DNA of 64,000 nucleotides from JBJSXJ01 sp044235425 (lineage in GTDB: Bacteria; Planctomycetota; Planctomycetia; Pirellulales; Pirellulaceae). Made by a program: the position numbers and the translations under genes. A model generated the notes under the pieces. That model was not told where the DNA came from. It saw only the letters and a program-made list of their open reading frames with translations, and did not search any database. Below are positions 45,228-55,001 of the stretch, one piece after another. How positions within the stretch are numbered: position 1 is the first letter of the stretch; every line of letters starts with the position of its first letter. The stretch lies in NCBI GenBank assembly GCA_044235425.1, contig JBIIHW010000005.1, positions 62,001-126,000 of the forward strand. Direction: 5' to 3'.

Positions 45228-47555
45228 ATGAACCCAGTGATCAATCCTGTGATGAAGCCAGTTACAACCACGCTGCGGTGTTGCTCGGCCCCTGTCGCCT
45301 GCCGCCCACTCATGCTGCTCGTTGTCGTCGGCGTGCTCACAACTTGGGGATCTCTGACTCGCGGCGTGTTACAACACCCGCTGCAGGCTGAGGAAACCGA
45401 GCACTGGGCCTATCAGCCCCTAAGAAGCGCTCCATCACCCGCCGCTCCGAACGCTCCCGCCGCTCCGTCGTCGCCGTCGTCGCCGGCCTGGGGCCGAACG
45501 GAGCTTGACCGGTTCGTTCATGCCGCGCGCCACCTTCGACAGCTCGCGCCCAACCCACCCGCTGATCCTCCGACCCTGCTGCGCCGTCTCTCGCTCGATC
45601 TCACCGGCCTGCCGCCCACGGTTGCCGAACTCGAAGCCTGGCAGCGGGAACCACAGGAAGGCCGCTGGGAAGCCGCCGTCGATCGACTACTGGCCTCACC
45701 GCGCTTCGGCGAAAAATGGGCTCGTCACTGGCTGGATGTCGCGCGCTACGCCGAGAGCACGGGAAAAACCGTGAACTTCGCTTTTCCTCACGCCTGGCGC
45801 TACCGCGACTATGTGATTCGGGCCTTCAACGAGAACAAGCCCTTCGATCAGTTCATCATCGAACAGTTGGCCGGTGATCTGCTTCCGAGTGCCGCTCCCG
45901 CCCAACAAGCGGAACGCTTGGTCGCTACCGGCTTTCTCGCCATCGGTCCTAAATCCCTCAACGAACTGAGCGGCCTGAAATTTGAACTCGACCTGGTCGA
46001 CGAACAAATTGATGTGACCACTCAGGCGTTTCTTGGGATCACGGTCGCCTGTGCCCGCTGCCATGACCACAAATCCGATCCCGTTACTCAGCGCGACTAC
46101 TACGCTTTGGCCGGCATCTTCCGCAGTACCGAAACCTGTTACGGCACGATCTCGTTTATCAACGCGCAGCGAAAATCTCCCCTCCTCGCCTTACCCGCTG
46201 ATTCCCAGCACCCCATCGGGACTCCCCCGTTGTCGTCGGCCGAGCGGCAGCGGATTGAGGAGCAGCTGCAGAACACGCGTGAATCGATGGCTCGTCAAAA
46301 GGACCCGTTGCTGCGTTTCTTCGCCACCGGCCAACTGGCACTCTTGCAAGCAAAACTAGACGCCTACGAGACCGACGGGCAACCGAAACAGCTTGCGATG
46401 GGAGTTCGTGATCGACCGCCGCCGCCCGAAACGGCTGGCGGTTCGGCGGCGAATCCGGGCAGTTTGGGGCTGCGTGGTGGACGCGGTCGTCCCGCCAGCC
46501 TGAAAGGATTCGCGGGGTACACCTACGATGGGAGCCGTACCATCGGCGACAGTCCCATATACGAGCGGGGTGAAGCCGAACAGCCCAGGGACATGCCGGT
46601 GCCGCGCGGAACGGTCACCGCGCTCGCCCCGAGCCCCCTTCCGATTGGCTTCCACCAGAGTGGCCGCCTGGAGCTGGCCCGCTGGATCGCCAGCGCCGAC
46701 AACCCGCTCACCGCGCGCGTGTTCGTCAATCGAGTGTGGCGACAACTTTTTGGCCAAGGACTGGTGCCCACCGCCGACGATTTCGGACGCTCCGGTCGCC
46801 CTCCCTCGCATCCCGAACTGCTGGATTACTTAGCTCAGGGCTTCATCGCTGATGGCTGGAACATCCAATCACTCATCAAACGAATCGTCTGCTCCGACAC
46901 CTATCAGATGAGCTCGCGGGAACAACCCTCGGCCATGGAAATCGATCCGGATAATACCTGGCTCTGGCGGATGACACCCCGACGGCTGGATGCCGAAGTG
47001 CTCCGCGACTCCATGCTCGCCGTGAGCGGTCAACTGGTACTCACCCCGCCCGTTGGTTCCGCCGTCGCTCGGATCGGCGAGGGGCCCGTCGTCCGCGTGC
47101 GATTCGGCGGCGACCCGCTGGCAGCCGCGATCCATGACCCGCGGAGCGTCCAGCGGTCGATCTATCTGCCGCTCGTGCGAGATAGCCTGCCTGAATCCCT
47201 GGCACTTTTCGACTGTGCCGACCCGAGCTTGATCACCGCCAGCCGCACTCCCACCATCGTCCCCTCCCAAGCACTCTTCGTACTCAACAATCCTTTCGTG
47301 CTGCGCGCAGCGGATGCGACCGCTGAACAATTGAAAGCGGTGAGTTCCGATCATGAGCGAGTGGAACTAGCCTATCGGCGCATCTTTGGGCGACGACCAA
47401 CTGCAGCGGAACAGAAGCTGGCCGTGCAATTCGTCGCTCGCTACCGTGCTCAAATTGAACGCGAACGACCGCGAGCTCTCGGTCGCGACCAGGAAATCTG
47501 GAGTGCGTTCTGCCAAGCGATGCTGGCGAGCGCCGAATTCCAGTGGCAACGTTAA
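45228..47555 (+). CDS. Secreted DUF1549/DUF1553 domain protein with CxxCH motif
   Basis: 775 aa. Export segment about 28-50 (LMLLVVVGVLTTWGSLTRGV), Ala/Pro/Ser-rich linker, then DUF1549: 'LLRRLSLDLTGLPPTVAELE', 'FGEKWARHWLDVARYAESTG', 'NENKPFDQFIIEQLAGDLLP', and 'FLGITVACARCHDHKSDPVT' near residue 274 (possible heme site CARCH). DUF1553 follows from about 475: 'LARWIASADNPLTARVFVNR', 'PSHPELLDYLAQGFIADGWN', 'YQMSSREQPSAMEIDPDNTW'. Domain boundaries are complete. The DUF1501 gene starts 79 bp downstream; this pair is one of the most typical planctomycete operons. Biochemical role unknown. Confidence 0.93.
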   Translation: MNPVINPVMKPVTTTLRCCSAPVACRPLMLLVVVGVLTTWGSLTRGVLQHPLQAEETEHWAYQPLRSAPSPAAPNAPAAPSSPSSPAWGRTELDRFVHAARHLRQLAPNPPADPPTLLRRLSLDLTGLPPTVAELEAWQREPQEGRWEAAVDRLLASPRFGEKWARHWLDVARYAESTGKTVNFAFPHAWRYRDYVIRAFNENKPFDQFIIEQLAGDLLPSAAPAQQAERLVATGFLAIGPKSLNELSGLKFELDLVDEQIDVTTQAFLGITVACARCHDHKSDPVTQRDYYALAGIFRSTETCYGTISFINAQRKSPLLALPADSQHPIGTPPLSSAERQRIEEQLQNTRESMARQKDPLLRFFATGQLALLQAKLDAYETDGQPKQLAMGVRDRPPPPETAGGSAANPGSLGLRGGRGRPASLKGFAGYTYDGSRTIGDSPIYERGEAEQPRDMPVPRGTVTALAPSPLPIGFHQSGRLELARWIASADNPLTARVFVNRVWRQLFGQGLVPTADDFGRSGRPPSHPELLDYLAQGFIADGWNIQSLIKRIVCSDTYQMSSREQPSAMEIDPDNTWLWRMTPRRLDAEVLRDSMLAVSGQLVLTPPVGSAVARIGEGPVVRVRFGGDPLAAAIHDPRSVQRSIYLPLVRDSLPESLALFDCADPSLITASRTPTIVPSQALFVLNNPFVLRAADATAEQLKAVSSDHERVELAYRRIFGRRPTAAEQKLAVQFVARYRAQIERERPRALGRDQEIWSAFCQAMLASAEFQWQR

Positions 47556-47634
47556 CCTTGGCGAGCACGACGGCCAGTGGTGCGTTAACGATGAAGATGC
47601 AGTGCTAGAGATTCTCGAGCGGTGAACAGGTGCG

Positions 47635-49089
47635 ATGATGTTAACACGGCGTGATTGGCTCCGGACGAATCACTTAGGCTTTGGCTACCTGGCACTCGCC
47701 GCCCTGGCTCAGCAGACCGTGCCAAACACGGCACTGGCGGCCAGTCGCACACCGCACTTCACGCCGCGAGCCAAGCGCGTGATCTTTCTCTGCATGGAGG
47801 GCGGTCCGAGCCATGTCGATACCTTTGATTACAAACCGGAACTCACCACTCGCAGCGGCCAAGCGGTACCACGTGGTCGCGGCGGGCTCTTCGGAGCCAA
47901 ACTGTATGGCTCGCCGTTCACCTTCGCGCCGCAGGGCGAAAGCGGACTCTGGATCAGCGAACTATTTCCCTCGCTGGCCCGCCACGCTGACAAACTTTGC
48001 TTGCTGCGCGGGATGCACACCGACCTTCCGAATCACCCGCAAGCGTTTCTGCAAATGCATTGTGGCGTCTATCAGTTTCCTCGCCCCAGCCTCGGCTCGT
48101 GGGTGCTGTACGGCTTGGGTTCCGAAAACGACAACTTGCCGGGCTTCATCACGATCAACCCACCCCAAACCAACGGCGGCTCCGCGAATTACTCCGCATC
48201 GTTTTTACCAGCCGTGCATCAAGGTACTCGCATCGGTGGTCCAGCGGTCGGCGGTGAGCAGGTGAGTAACTTAAAGAACAGTCGGCGCAGCCTGGATGCC
48301 CAGCGTTTGCAACTCGACTTCGCCGCGGAACTCAGCCGTGCCACTCCCGACCAGCTGGGCGAATCGAGCACCGTTGACTCCCTGATCGCCTCGTATGAAT
48401 TAGCGTTTCGTATGCAGAAAGAAATGCCCGACACGCTCGACCTTACGAAGGAAACTGCCGAAACTCTGCGCTTGTACGGCCTGGAAGGTAGTCGTGCCGC
48501 ACCGAGTGCGGGTGGAGCGATGGGCGCGCAAAACAGCGGTTCACAGAACGGCGGCGTACTGGGGGCCGGTCGAGCGGCAGGGGGAACCAGCGGATTCGGA
48601 CGCCAATGCCTCCTCGCTCGACGACTCATCGAAGCGGGCGTGCGCTTCGTCGAAGTGACCTGGGGAGGCTGGGATCATCACCGTTCGATCCAGGATTCAC
48701 TGGCCGCCAGTTGTCGAGCGGTCGATCAGCCGATTGCCGGACTGCTCACCGACCTCGATCGCCGTGGCCTGCTCAGCGACACGCTGGTGGTGTGGGGTGG
48801 CGAGTTCGGACGCACTCCTCATGCCCAGGGCGGCGACGGTCGAGATCACAACAGCAAAGGCTTCACCATGTGGATGGCTGGGGGCGGAGTGAAAGGTGGT
48901 TTTTCCTACGGTCAGACCGACGATTTAGGTTATGAGGCGGTGACGGACAAAATGCACATTCACGACTGGCACGCAACGCTGCTGCACCTGTTGGGACTTG
49001 ATCACGAACAGCTCAGCTACCGCTACGCCGGTCGTGACATGCGTCTGACGGACGTACATGGCGAAGTGGTCAAGTCGATTCTGCGTTGA
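47635..49089 (+). CDS. DUF1501 domain protein (alkaline-phosphatase-like fold, Tat-type signal)
   Basis: 484 aa. The N-terminus MMLTRRDWLRTNHLGFGYLA has the twin-arginine character common in this family. Motifs: CMEGGPSHVDTFDYKP near residue 60 (putative metal-binding Asp/His), 'FVEVTWGGWDHHRSIQDSLA', 'LVVWGGEFGRTPHAQGGDGR', and the C-terminal 'HIHDWHATLLHLLGLDH'. These match the DUF1501 family, which shares the alkaline-phosphatase/sulfatase superfamily layout. A Gly/Ala/Ser-rich insert (about 290-320) is not conserved. It pairs with the upstream DUF1549/DUF1553 gene and both are probably exported. Confidence 0.93.
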   Translation: MMLTRRDWLRTNHLGFGYLALAALAQQTVPNTALAASRTPHFTPRAKRVIFLCMEGGPSHVDTFDYKPELTTRSGQAVPRGRGGLFGAKLYGSPFTFAPQGESGLWISELFPSLARHADKLCLLRGMHTDLPNHPQAFLQMHCGVYQFPRPSLGSWVLYGLGSENDNLPGFITINPPQTNGGSANYSASFLPAVHQGTRIGGPAVGGEQVSNLKNSRRSLDAQRLQLDFAAELSRATPDQLGESSTVDSLIASYELAFRMQKEMPDTLDLTKETAETLRLYGLEGSRAAPSAGGAMGAQNSGSQNGGVLGAGRAAGGTSGFGRQCLLARRLIEAGVRFVEVTWGGWDHHRSIQDSLAASCRAVDQPIAGLLTDLDRRGLLSDTLVVWGGEFGRTPHAQGGDGRDHNSKGFTMWMAGGGVKGGFSYGQTDDLGYEAVTDKMHIHDWHATLLHLLGLDHEQLSYRYAGRDMRLTDVHGEVVKSILR

Positions 49090-49131
49090 CCACCGACTTC
49101 CTGCAGGGTGGATCCCCAGAGCGGCCCGAGG

Positions 49132-51192
49132 CTATGGTTGGCGAGCGACGCCGGGAACCGCGTTCCCAATCGGTCGTCGCACTCGATTGTCGTGACTCAG
49201 AACGCGTCCCTCCCCGACAAAATACGAGTGAAACTCGTCGACCACCAGATTGTAAGTCTCCTCTTCCGCAGCCACGTTCGTCACGCGTTCAATGGCCACC
49301 GGACCGCGGATGCCATGCAGTTTCTGACCGGCTTGCAATTGCCGAGCTCGAACCCAGCCTTCTCCAATGACCCAGAAGGGGTGACCGCCGCTCGTGCGAA
49401 GCGTTTCGCCCGCCAGAGCGATTTCGACCAGGGGTGCAGCCGGACGAACCGTCGTCTTGATGACAGGTTTATAGGCCAGTTCGCCGGTCTCGGGATGCTG
49501 CGCTAAAACCAAGTCACCGATCCGTAGTTTATCGACAGCAGCCGGACCCAACGTGGTCCAAATCGTCGTGCCGGCTGCGAGGCAATCCATCTTGCGATTG
49601 TCGGAGCTGCTGGAATCAGGGCGACTGGGGCCATAACCAACGACCGAATACAGCGGTGGTGGAGGGGGCGGAGCGATCACCACGTACGACTCCTTCCGAA
49701 CTTTGCGCACGGTCGGTTTTTGATATGCCAGGAAGACTTCGTTCTCATTGTTCCACCAGTTCCACCATTCCTCATGGAAGGTCGAAAAAGGCAGGCCGGT
49801 CACAGCCCGCAGCACATCGGTCACACGCAGATTGCGATGGAGAATCGAGACGTTTTGCTGACGCAGAATCTGATCAGCCGCCACAATCTTGCTCACGGCA
49901 AATTGTCCCGACAGCGCTTGCGAGCGTGCTTTACCGACCGGATTGGCGCCCACCGCGTTCAGCTTGGTGCGATTTTCCAAACCTTCTACGCGATTTTCTG
50001 TCTCGCGCTGATAAAAGAGCCGAACTACCACGTCACCATCCCGTTCACAAAACGCGTTGTACTGACCTTGAATGGGCGAGGTCAGTCCTGACAGCAGATA
50101 AGGAACAAACGAGTCGCGGGGCTGCTTTTTCAGTTGCGTGATGGACTCGCGGTAGACAGCGGCAAGTTCGCGCGATAGCCGCTCGACGACCGGCATGGCC
50201 CGCGATAACTCCTCTGCGGTGGGATAACGCGGGCCTTCCTTTTCCAGGACGTAGGCCTCGGCCACCTCCATCGGCACCAGCAGACCCACTTGAGTTGCCA
50301 GCCGCGCTAAACACTCCGCCGCCTCCGGGTGTGGAATTCGACCAATCGTGCTCACCACAGGTACCAGCACATCGGCAATCTTATGCTCAGTTGAACCGGG
50401 CTGTTGATCGATTTTTTCCAAATAGACCAGCAACTCGGCTTCCAGTGCGGACACCGCCCCGGGATCGGTGATCGCGGACAACCGTCGCATCAGTTTAGCC
50501 CGTTCCTGCGCGTCAGCCGCCTTACCTCCCGACTTGTTTGACAGAGCCAAAACCAACTCGCGAATCTGGGGACGATACTTCCGTAATGCCTCCTCACGAG
50601 CCTCCTGGTGAGCATCTGCCGCCGCACGCTCACGTCGGCTCACCCACTCTCCCTGAAGCTTTTCATATCCCAGTCGTGCCCGGGCCGGAGCATGGTCGGC
50701 ATCATGCTCGAGGATACCCCGCAGATGGGCCTGTTCTTGACTGGTCAAACCCTGCTTCTGACACCAGTTTGCCAGTTCCAGATGCCCCTCCCAGGAGTCC
50801 ACCATCTCGCGTCGCAGCTCCTGATACTGCCGCAGTTGTTCGCGCTCGGCGTCGGATCGCCCGACCTCATCGAATTTGACCCAGGCCCCGGCCTGACGAA
50901 CGAAGCCGGCATGTCCACGCGCGACCAGCAAATCGGGGTGGCTGGCGAGTAGGTTGTTGAGCCGCATTTGCTGCTCGGCCAGATCCCCCTCCCATCCTGG
51001 ACGCAGCGCTTCCCGCACTCGTGCCGCCGTCGGCAGCGGCTCGGCGGCCGAGAGCACCGCTCCGCTCATTCCGCCGACCGGCATTCCGCCGACCGGCATT
51101 CCGCCGACCGGTATTCCGCCATCGCTCATCCCGCCGTAGCAGACGTAGCCGCAAGAAATGAGCAGGTATCGACCGAGCTTTACAAGGTTCAT
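49132..51192 (-). CDS. Exported protein with C-terminal intein-like Hint domain
   Basis: 686 aa from ATG 51190-51192 with GGGAGA upstream. The export segment (LVKLGRYLLISCGYVCYGG) is followed by GGMPV repeats. The central 480 residues are helical, HEAT/TPR-like, with no motif I recognise. From about 545 there is a Hint (PT-HINT type) domain: MDCLAAGTTIWTTLGPAAVD with the first-residue Cys, 'LRTSGGHPFWVIGEGWVRAR', and the terminal 'FHSYFVGEGRVLSHDN'. Only 14 residues follow, so there is no toxin or other cargo behind it. Hint domains self-cleave or splice. Which peptide is released is unknown. It is divergent from the 51455 gene. Confidence 0.85.
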   Translation of the reverse strand: MNLVKLGRYLLISCGYVCYGGMSDGGIPVGGMPVGGMPVGGMSGAVLSAAEPLPTAARVREALRPGWEGDLAEQQMRLNNLLASHPDLLVARGHAGFVRQAGAWVKFDEVGRSDAEREQLRQYQELRREMVDSWEGHLELANWCQKQGLTSQEQAHLRGILEHDADHAPARARLGYEKLQGEWVSRRERAAADAHQEAREEALRKYRPQIRELVLALSNKSGGKAADAQERAKLMRRLSAITDPGAVSALEAELLVYLEKIDQQPGSTEHKIADVLVPVVSTIGRIPHPEAAECLARLATQVGLLVPMEVAEAYVLEKEGPRYPTAEELSRAMPVVERLSRELAAVYRESITQLKKQPRDSFVPYLLSGLTSPIQGQYNAFCERDGDVVVRLFYQRETENRVEGLENRTKLNAVGANPVGKARSQALSGQFAVSKIVAADQILRQQNVSILHRNLRVTDVLRAVTGLPFSTFHEEWWNWWNNENEVFLAYQKPTVRKVRKESYVVIAPPPPPPLYSVVGYGPSRPDSSSSDNRKMDCLAAGTTIWTTLGPAAVDKLRIGDLVLAQHPETGELAYKPVIKTTVRPAAPLVEIALAGETLRTSGGHPFWVIGEGWVRARQLQAGQKLHGIRGPVAIERVTNVAAEEETYNLVVDEFHSYFVGEGRVLSHDNRVRRPIGNAVPGVARQP
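51068..51120. repeat. In-frame 15-bp minisatellite (GGMPV/GGIPV)
   Basis: Unit attccgccgaccggc, 3.5 copies, right after the export segment of the Hint protein. Confidence 0.9.
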
Positions 51193-51454
51193 GGTTGGGT
51201 CTCCCGAGATAGCCCGTTCCAGCGGTTGGCTTACCCGAGGGGACAGCCCCGGCCGTCCCCCTTCCCGCTGACTATGGTTAAGAATCGAGGGCGACCGGGG
51301 CGTCCGGACAACTCCTGTTTTTTTGCCGTTTTGTCCTCCAATGGCCCTGCTCTTCGATTCAATCAAGATGGGCCAGATCGATCTCGGGGCGCTGACTGGT
51401 GGAGGCTGTCCCACAGGCTCGTCGCCTCCAACCGTTTCTTATGGAGCACTTCCG

Positions 51455-53431
51455 ATGCGGGTGTTCACGCAAACCACTGCAAGATCAAGCGGACGGCAGG
51501 TTCTCCTCCTGCTGGCGTTAGCTGGTGTCTGGTTACAGGCCACTGCCAGCGCCGCTCAGGAGGGACCGCGAGCGGCGGCTGAGGCCCAGGTGCTGGATAC
51601 CTACGAACGGGAATTGCGGCAAGCGTTTCAGCAGCGACAGAGAATTGTCGCTGGTCTCCGCACACTCATCCTGCAAGATCAAACCTTGCGGAATCGTATC
51701 GTCGCGACGGCTCAAGCGGCCGAGCAGCAAATGGTCGCGGCCGATCGCATGGCCGAACTCCGGGCGGTAGAAACGCGGGAATCAAAAGATCGAAAATCTT
51801 CCAGTCGCGATCGCAACGAAGTGCGCACTACGATCATCGATCAATCGGGGGCCAAGGCGGCACTGGCGGCCAACGCCATGCAGCTCGCCTCCATGCTGCC
51901 CCTGCTCAATCGGGCACTCGGTCAGACGAATGCTGAATTTGCGCGATTGGTGGAGGCTGGCGAAAAGAACCAGCGATTCTATCGCAGCCTCGCGGATCCC
52001 TTCGGTCGCCGCAGTGCACTCGAGGCTGCTCGGGCACGGGAAGTCGCCAGCGATGCGTTACTCGCCGATCCCGAAGATGATGACGCACGCTTGGTACTCG
52101 CATTCGCTCTGCTGCGTTTGGGCCTCGTCGTCGAAGCCGAACGGCAATTAACACTGCTCGCAGACCGTTTCGGGCCGTGTCAAATGCTGGCGCTGAGTGG
52201 CCGCGGGCATATGCGCAGCGTTGGCTGGGCGGGTTCGGCTACCAACCTGCGCAAACTGGGAGGCAATGATCTGAAGCGCGTCTTGGATTATAAGCCTCGG
52301 CCGGCCGAAGCAGTTTTGTTTCGAGCGCTCGTGCATTGGCACGAGGGCAAGTGGGAGTCAGCCGAAAATGATTTCCAGGCCGCGAACAAGCTGAAACCCG
52401 ATGATGTGGATGGCTTGCGGCTGTTGGCCATGTTCTATGCGGTGAGTCCCGGCTCGGAAAAAAAACTGGGCGATGCTCAAGCCACGGCCGAACGCGCGTG
52501 CACGCTGACCAATCGGCAGGATGCAGCCAGCCTGGAAGCACTCGCAGCCGTCCAAGCTCGACGTGGCAACTGGGAGCAAGCGGAAGCGACGCAGCAGGAG
52601 GCGGTCGCCGTAGCCCTGGGTGAACGAGTGGCCCGTGCGGAAAGTCGGCTGGCTGCCATCTGCGAGAAAGAACCTCCCGCCAAAACTCCACCGCTCGACT
52701 TGCCCGACCCCAAGGCTCTGGCGGTTGAGGTGGATAAGGAGCGTGCCCGGGATCTCCAGCCGCTCCTGGACGCTCCCGGCCCTGACATCGCCGCTAACTG
52801 GCGCGAGCGGGCGCGCGTCATGATTCGACACCGCAAATGGGGCCCGGCCGCCGTCAATCTCGCCAATGCACTGAACCCGCAACGCGTTGATGCAGATTGG
52901 TTTCAGTATGGCTGCTTGCTCTGGCTGGCCGGCGATAAGACGGCCTTCGAAGCACACTTTCAGCGAACGTTACGAATGCATGCCGAAATTGGCTTCCAAC
53001 TGGCGAATTTGACACCGGAATTTGATCGTTTCCGCGCACCGGTTCCACCACCGCAGAATCGTCCGCCACAGAATTTCGACGCGGGCCGCGCACTCTCGCC
53101 GGCCGGTTGGCACGGCCTCTGTATGGCCCAATACCGAGCGGGCGAATATGCGGCCGCGCGGAAGCTGATTGGCACGCCGCAGTTGGAGGTTCCGCTCGAC
53201 AAAAACAATCGGGCGGTTTTTGGAGTGGACGCATTGCGCTGGCAGATGATCGCTTTGACATTCGCGAAGGAGGGTAACCGGCCGCAAGCGGAAGAAGCTG
53301 CCAAGCGCGCGCAAGCTTTGGTGCCCAGTCCACTGCCCCGCGACTTTCCCGCCACCGACCAGATGACGCTATGGCTGGCCTATCAAGTGCAAGCGGTCGA
53401 ATTGAACGCACTGCTGCAGGCTGCCCAATAA
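51455..53431 (+). CDS. Secreted TPR-like protein of unknown function
   Basis: 658 aa from ATG 51455, preceded by GGAG and followed by a clear signal peptide (QVLLLLALAGVWLQATASAA). The mature part is almost all helical: an N-terminal coiled region (ERELRQAFQQRQRIVAGLRT), then several TPR-like pairs (AVLFRALVHWHEGKWESAEN, 'LEALAAVQARRGNWEQAEAT', 'WHGLCMAQYRAGEYAAARKL'). No catalytic motif seen. Related in style, but not obviously in sequence, to the helical core of the divergent Hint protein. It could be a partner of that gene, since only 262 bp separate their starts. Confidence 0.7.
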   Translation: MRVFTQTTARSSGRQVLLLLALAGVWLQATASAAQEGPRAAAEAQVLDTYERELRQAFQQRQRIVAGLRTLILQDQTLRNRIVATAQAAEQQMVAADRMAELRAVETRESKDRKSSSRDRNEVRTTIIDQSGAKAALAANAMQLASMLPLLNRALGQTNAEFARLVEAGEKNQRFYRSLADPFGRRSALEAARAREVASDALLADPEDDDARLVLAFALLRLGLVVEAERQLTLLADRFGPCQMLALSGRGHMRSVGWAGSATNLRKLGGNDLKRVLDYKPRPAEAVLFRALVHWHEGKWESAENDFQAANKLKPDDVDGLRLLAMFYAVSPGSEKKLGDAQATAERACTLTNRQDAASLEALAAVQARRGNWEQAEATQQEAVAVALGERVARAESRLAAICEKEPPAKTPPLDLPDPKALAVEVDKERARDLQPLLDAPGPDIAANWRERARVMIRHRKWGPAAVNLANALNPQRVDADWFQYGCLLWLAGDKTAFEAHFQRTLRMHAEIGFQLANLTPEFDRFRAPVPPPQNRPPQNFDAGRALSPAGWHGLCMAQYRAGEYAAARKLIGTPQLEVPLDKNNRAVFGVDALRWQMIALTFAKEGNRPQAEEAAKRAQALVPSPLPRDFPATDQMTLWLAYQVQAVELNALLQAAQ

Positions 53432-53541
53432 ATTTTTCTGCAGTGCCGTTTTGAACTGGCGTCTAGTCTCTTCCGGAGCCTCAGGATCGACAATCGCGAG
53501 ACAGCTTTGCAATTCCAGTTCAAAACCAGATCGCGCGACCG

Positions 53542-54852
53542 TTATGGGCCACCCACCGGCAAACTTAGCAGCCGACCGCCATCGCGGCCGCTGTTGGTGC
53601 GAAGGATCAACTGGCCATGGGCCAGTGCGGGCAGAGCCCGAGTCACCTCGCCGGACTTCGTGACCGTCGCCGATGCCAGTTTTTCCCATCGCTCTGGCGA
53701 TGCTTTGGCGAGCAGGACCGAGCCGCGCACCTGCACGACCAATAGATAATCGCCCGCCTGAATCACGTGGGCCACGCCAAAATCCGGCACCGACCAACGC
53801 ACCGCTCCGCTCTCCGCCGCCACACATCGCAGTTCCGCCGCTCGCCCCTCAGCCGCCGCATCCTCACGACCATGCGTGCCGTACAAATGCCCCCGATGCC
53901 AGACTGCCGTCGCATACTGACTCGATAATGTCTCGTCGTTTCCCCAGACCTGCCGCGGCTGAGGCTGATCGAGTTGATACAGCTGCGCTCCGATCCCATA
54001 ACTGGCACTCAGGAACAACCGCTGTTCATCCACGAGCGGCGTGGCAGCATTGACGGTTGGTCCACGTTTTCCGAAAGGGATACGAAAGAGTACGGTCCCG
54101 GAGTCGGCTGCGACGGCGACGCAATTCAGTCGCGTGACAAAAACGGCGGCCCGCTTCCCCTGCACGGTGGCGCTGGTTGGTGCTGAGTAGCTGGCACCCT
54201 CATCCGTCGCTTGCCACACCGTTTTCCCCGACTGCGGATCTACGGCCACAATGCCGCCTTCGTTCCTGCCCCCAACATTCACCAACAGCTTATCGCCCAC
54301 GATGAGCGGTGTGCTGCCCGCTCCAAAATATCCCTCCTCCGCGCGCAGTTCACGCCCCAGTGGACGACTCCAGCGGAGCTTGCCATCGGCCAGCGCCACG
54401 CAGCGCAGTTCGCCCTCCACGCCCCAAACGAAGACCTGGTCGTCGTGCACCAGTGGCACCGCTCGCGGCCCCGCATCGGGATCGATGCCGCTACGATAGT
54501 TCGTGGCGAAGTCCGCTTTCCATAGCGGTTTGCCGGTGACTCGGTCCAAAGCTTCGAGTCGCTCGACACCTTCCACCCGGTGAAACACCAGCACCCGCTG
54601 GCCCGCGACCGCCGGTCCGGCATAGCCCTGTCCCAGAGAATAGGTCCAGGTCGGACTCAAGCCAGCCTGAGGCCAGCTTTTCGCCAGTTGCTCGTCCCGT
54701 GCCACACCCCGTCGCTCCGGACCAAGAATTTGCGGCCAATCACCAGCCCAGGCCGTCGTTCGCTCCAGCAGCAACTGCGCGCTGAAGACAATCAGCGCCC
54801 CTCGTATAACTGCCTCCCAACGGCGCAAGATGTGCGAGTGACAGAACTGCAT
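53542..54852 (-). CDS. Exported PQQ-type beta-propeller protein
   Basis: 436 aa from ATG 54850-54852 (longer frame to 54876). Signal/anchor near residues 15-36 (GALIVFSAQLLLERTTAWAG), then GDWPQILGPERRGVA, the common opening of planctomycete PQQ-like proteins. Propeller blades repeat 'RLEALDRVTGKPLWKADF', 'LRCVALADGKLRWSRPL', 'GGIVAVDPQSGKTVWQATD', 'ELRCVAAESGAVRWSVPDF'. The W-containing blade closures match the PQQ_2/BamB superfamily. Whether PQQ or heme binds cannot be told; no CxxCH is present. Convergent with the TPR-like gene (110-bp gap). Confidence 0.85.
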   Translation of the reverse strand: MQFCHSHILRRWEAVIRGALIVFSAQLLLERTTAWAGDWPQILGPERRGVARDEQLAKSWPQAGLSPTWTYSLGQGYAGPAVAGQRVLVFHRVEGVERLEALDRVTGKPLWKADFATNYRSGIDPDAGPRAVPLVHDDQVFVWGVEGELRCVALADGKLRWSRPLGRELRAEEGYFGAGSTPLIVGDKLLVNVGGRNEGGIVAVDPQSGKTVWQATDEGASYSAPTSATVQGKRAAVFVTRLNCVAVAADSGTVLFRIPFGKRGPTVNAATPLVDEQRLFLSASYGIGAQLYQLDQPQPRQVWGNDETLSSQYATAVWHRGHLYGTHGREDAAAEGRAAELRCVAAESGAVRWSVPDFGVAHVIQAGDYLLVVQVRGSVLLAKASPERWEKLASATVTKSGEVTRALPALAHGQLILRTNSGRDGGRLLSLPVGGP

Positions 54853-55001
54853 GGTGGGATTCTCCAGAGAACTCACTTGGCGTAGTTTTTCCGACCGGTT
54901 CGAGTAGAATAGCCGCTCAGCGTGAGAATGACAGCCTGGGCAAAGGGCTGAGTGCGGCGGTTCGGCGCCAAGGGCGCCGCTTCAACAAGGGGACGACGGC
55001 G

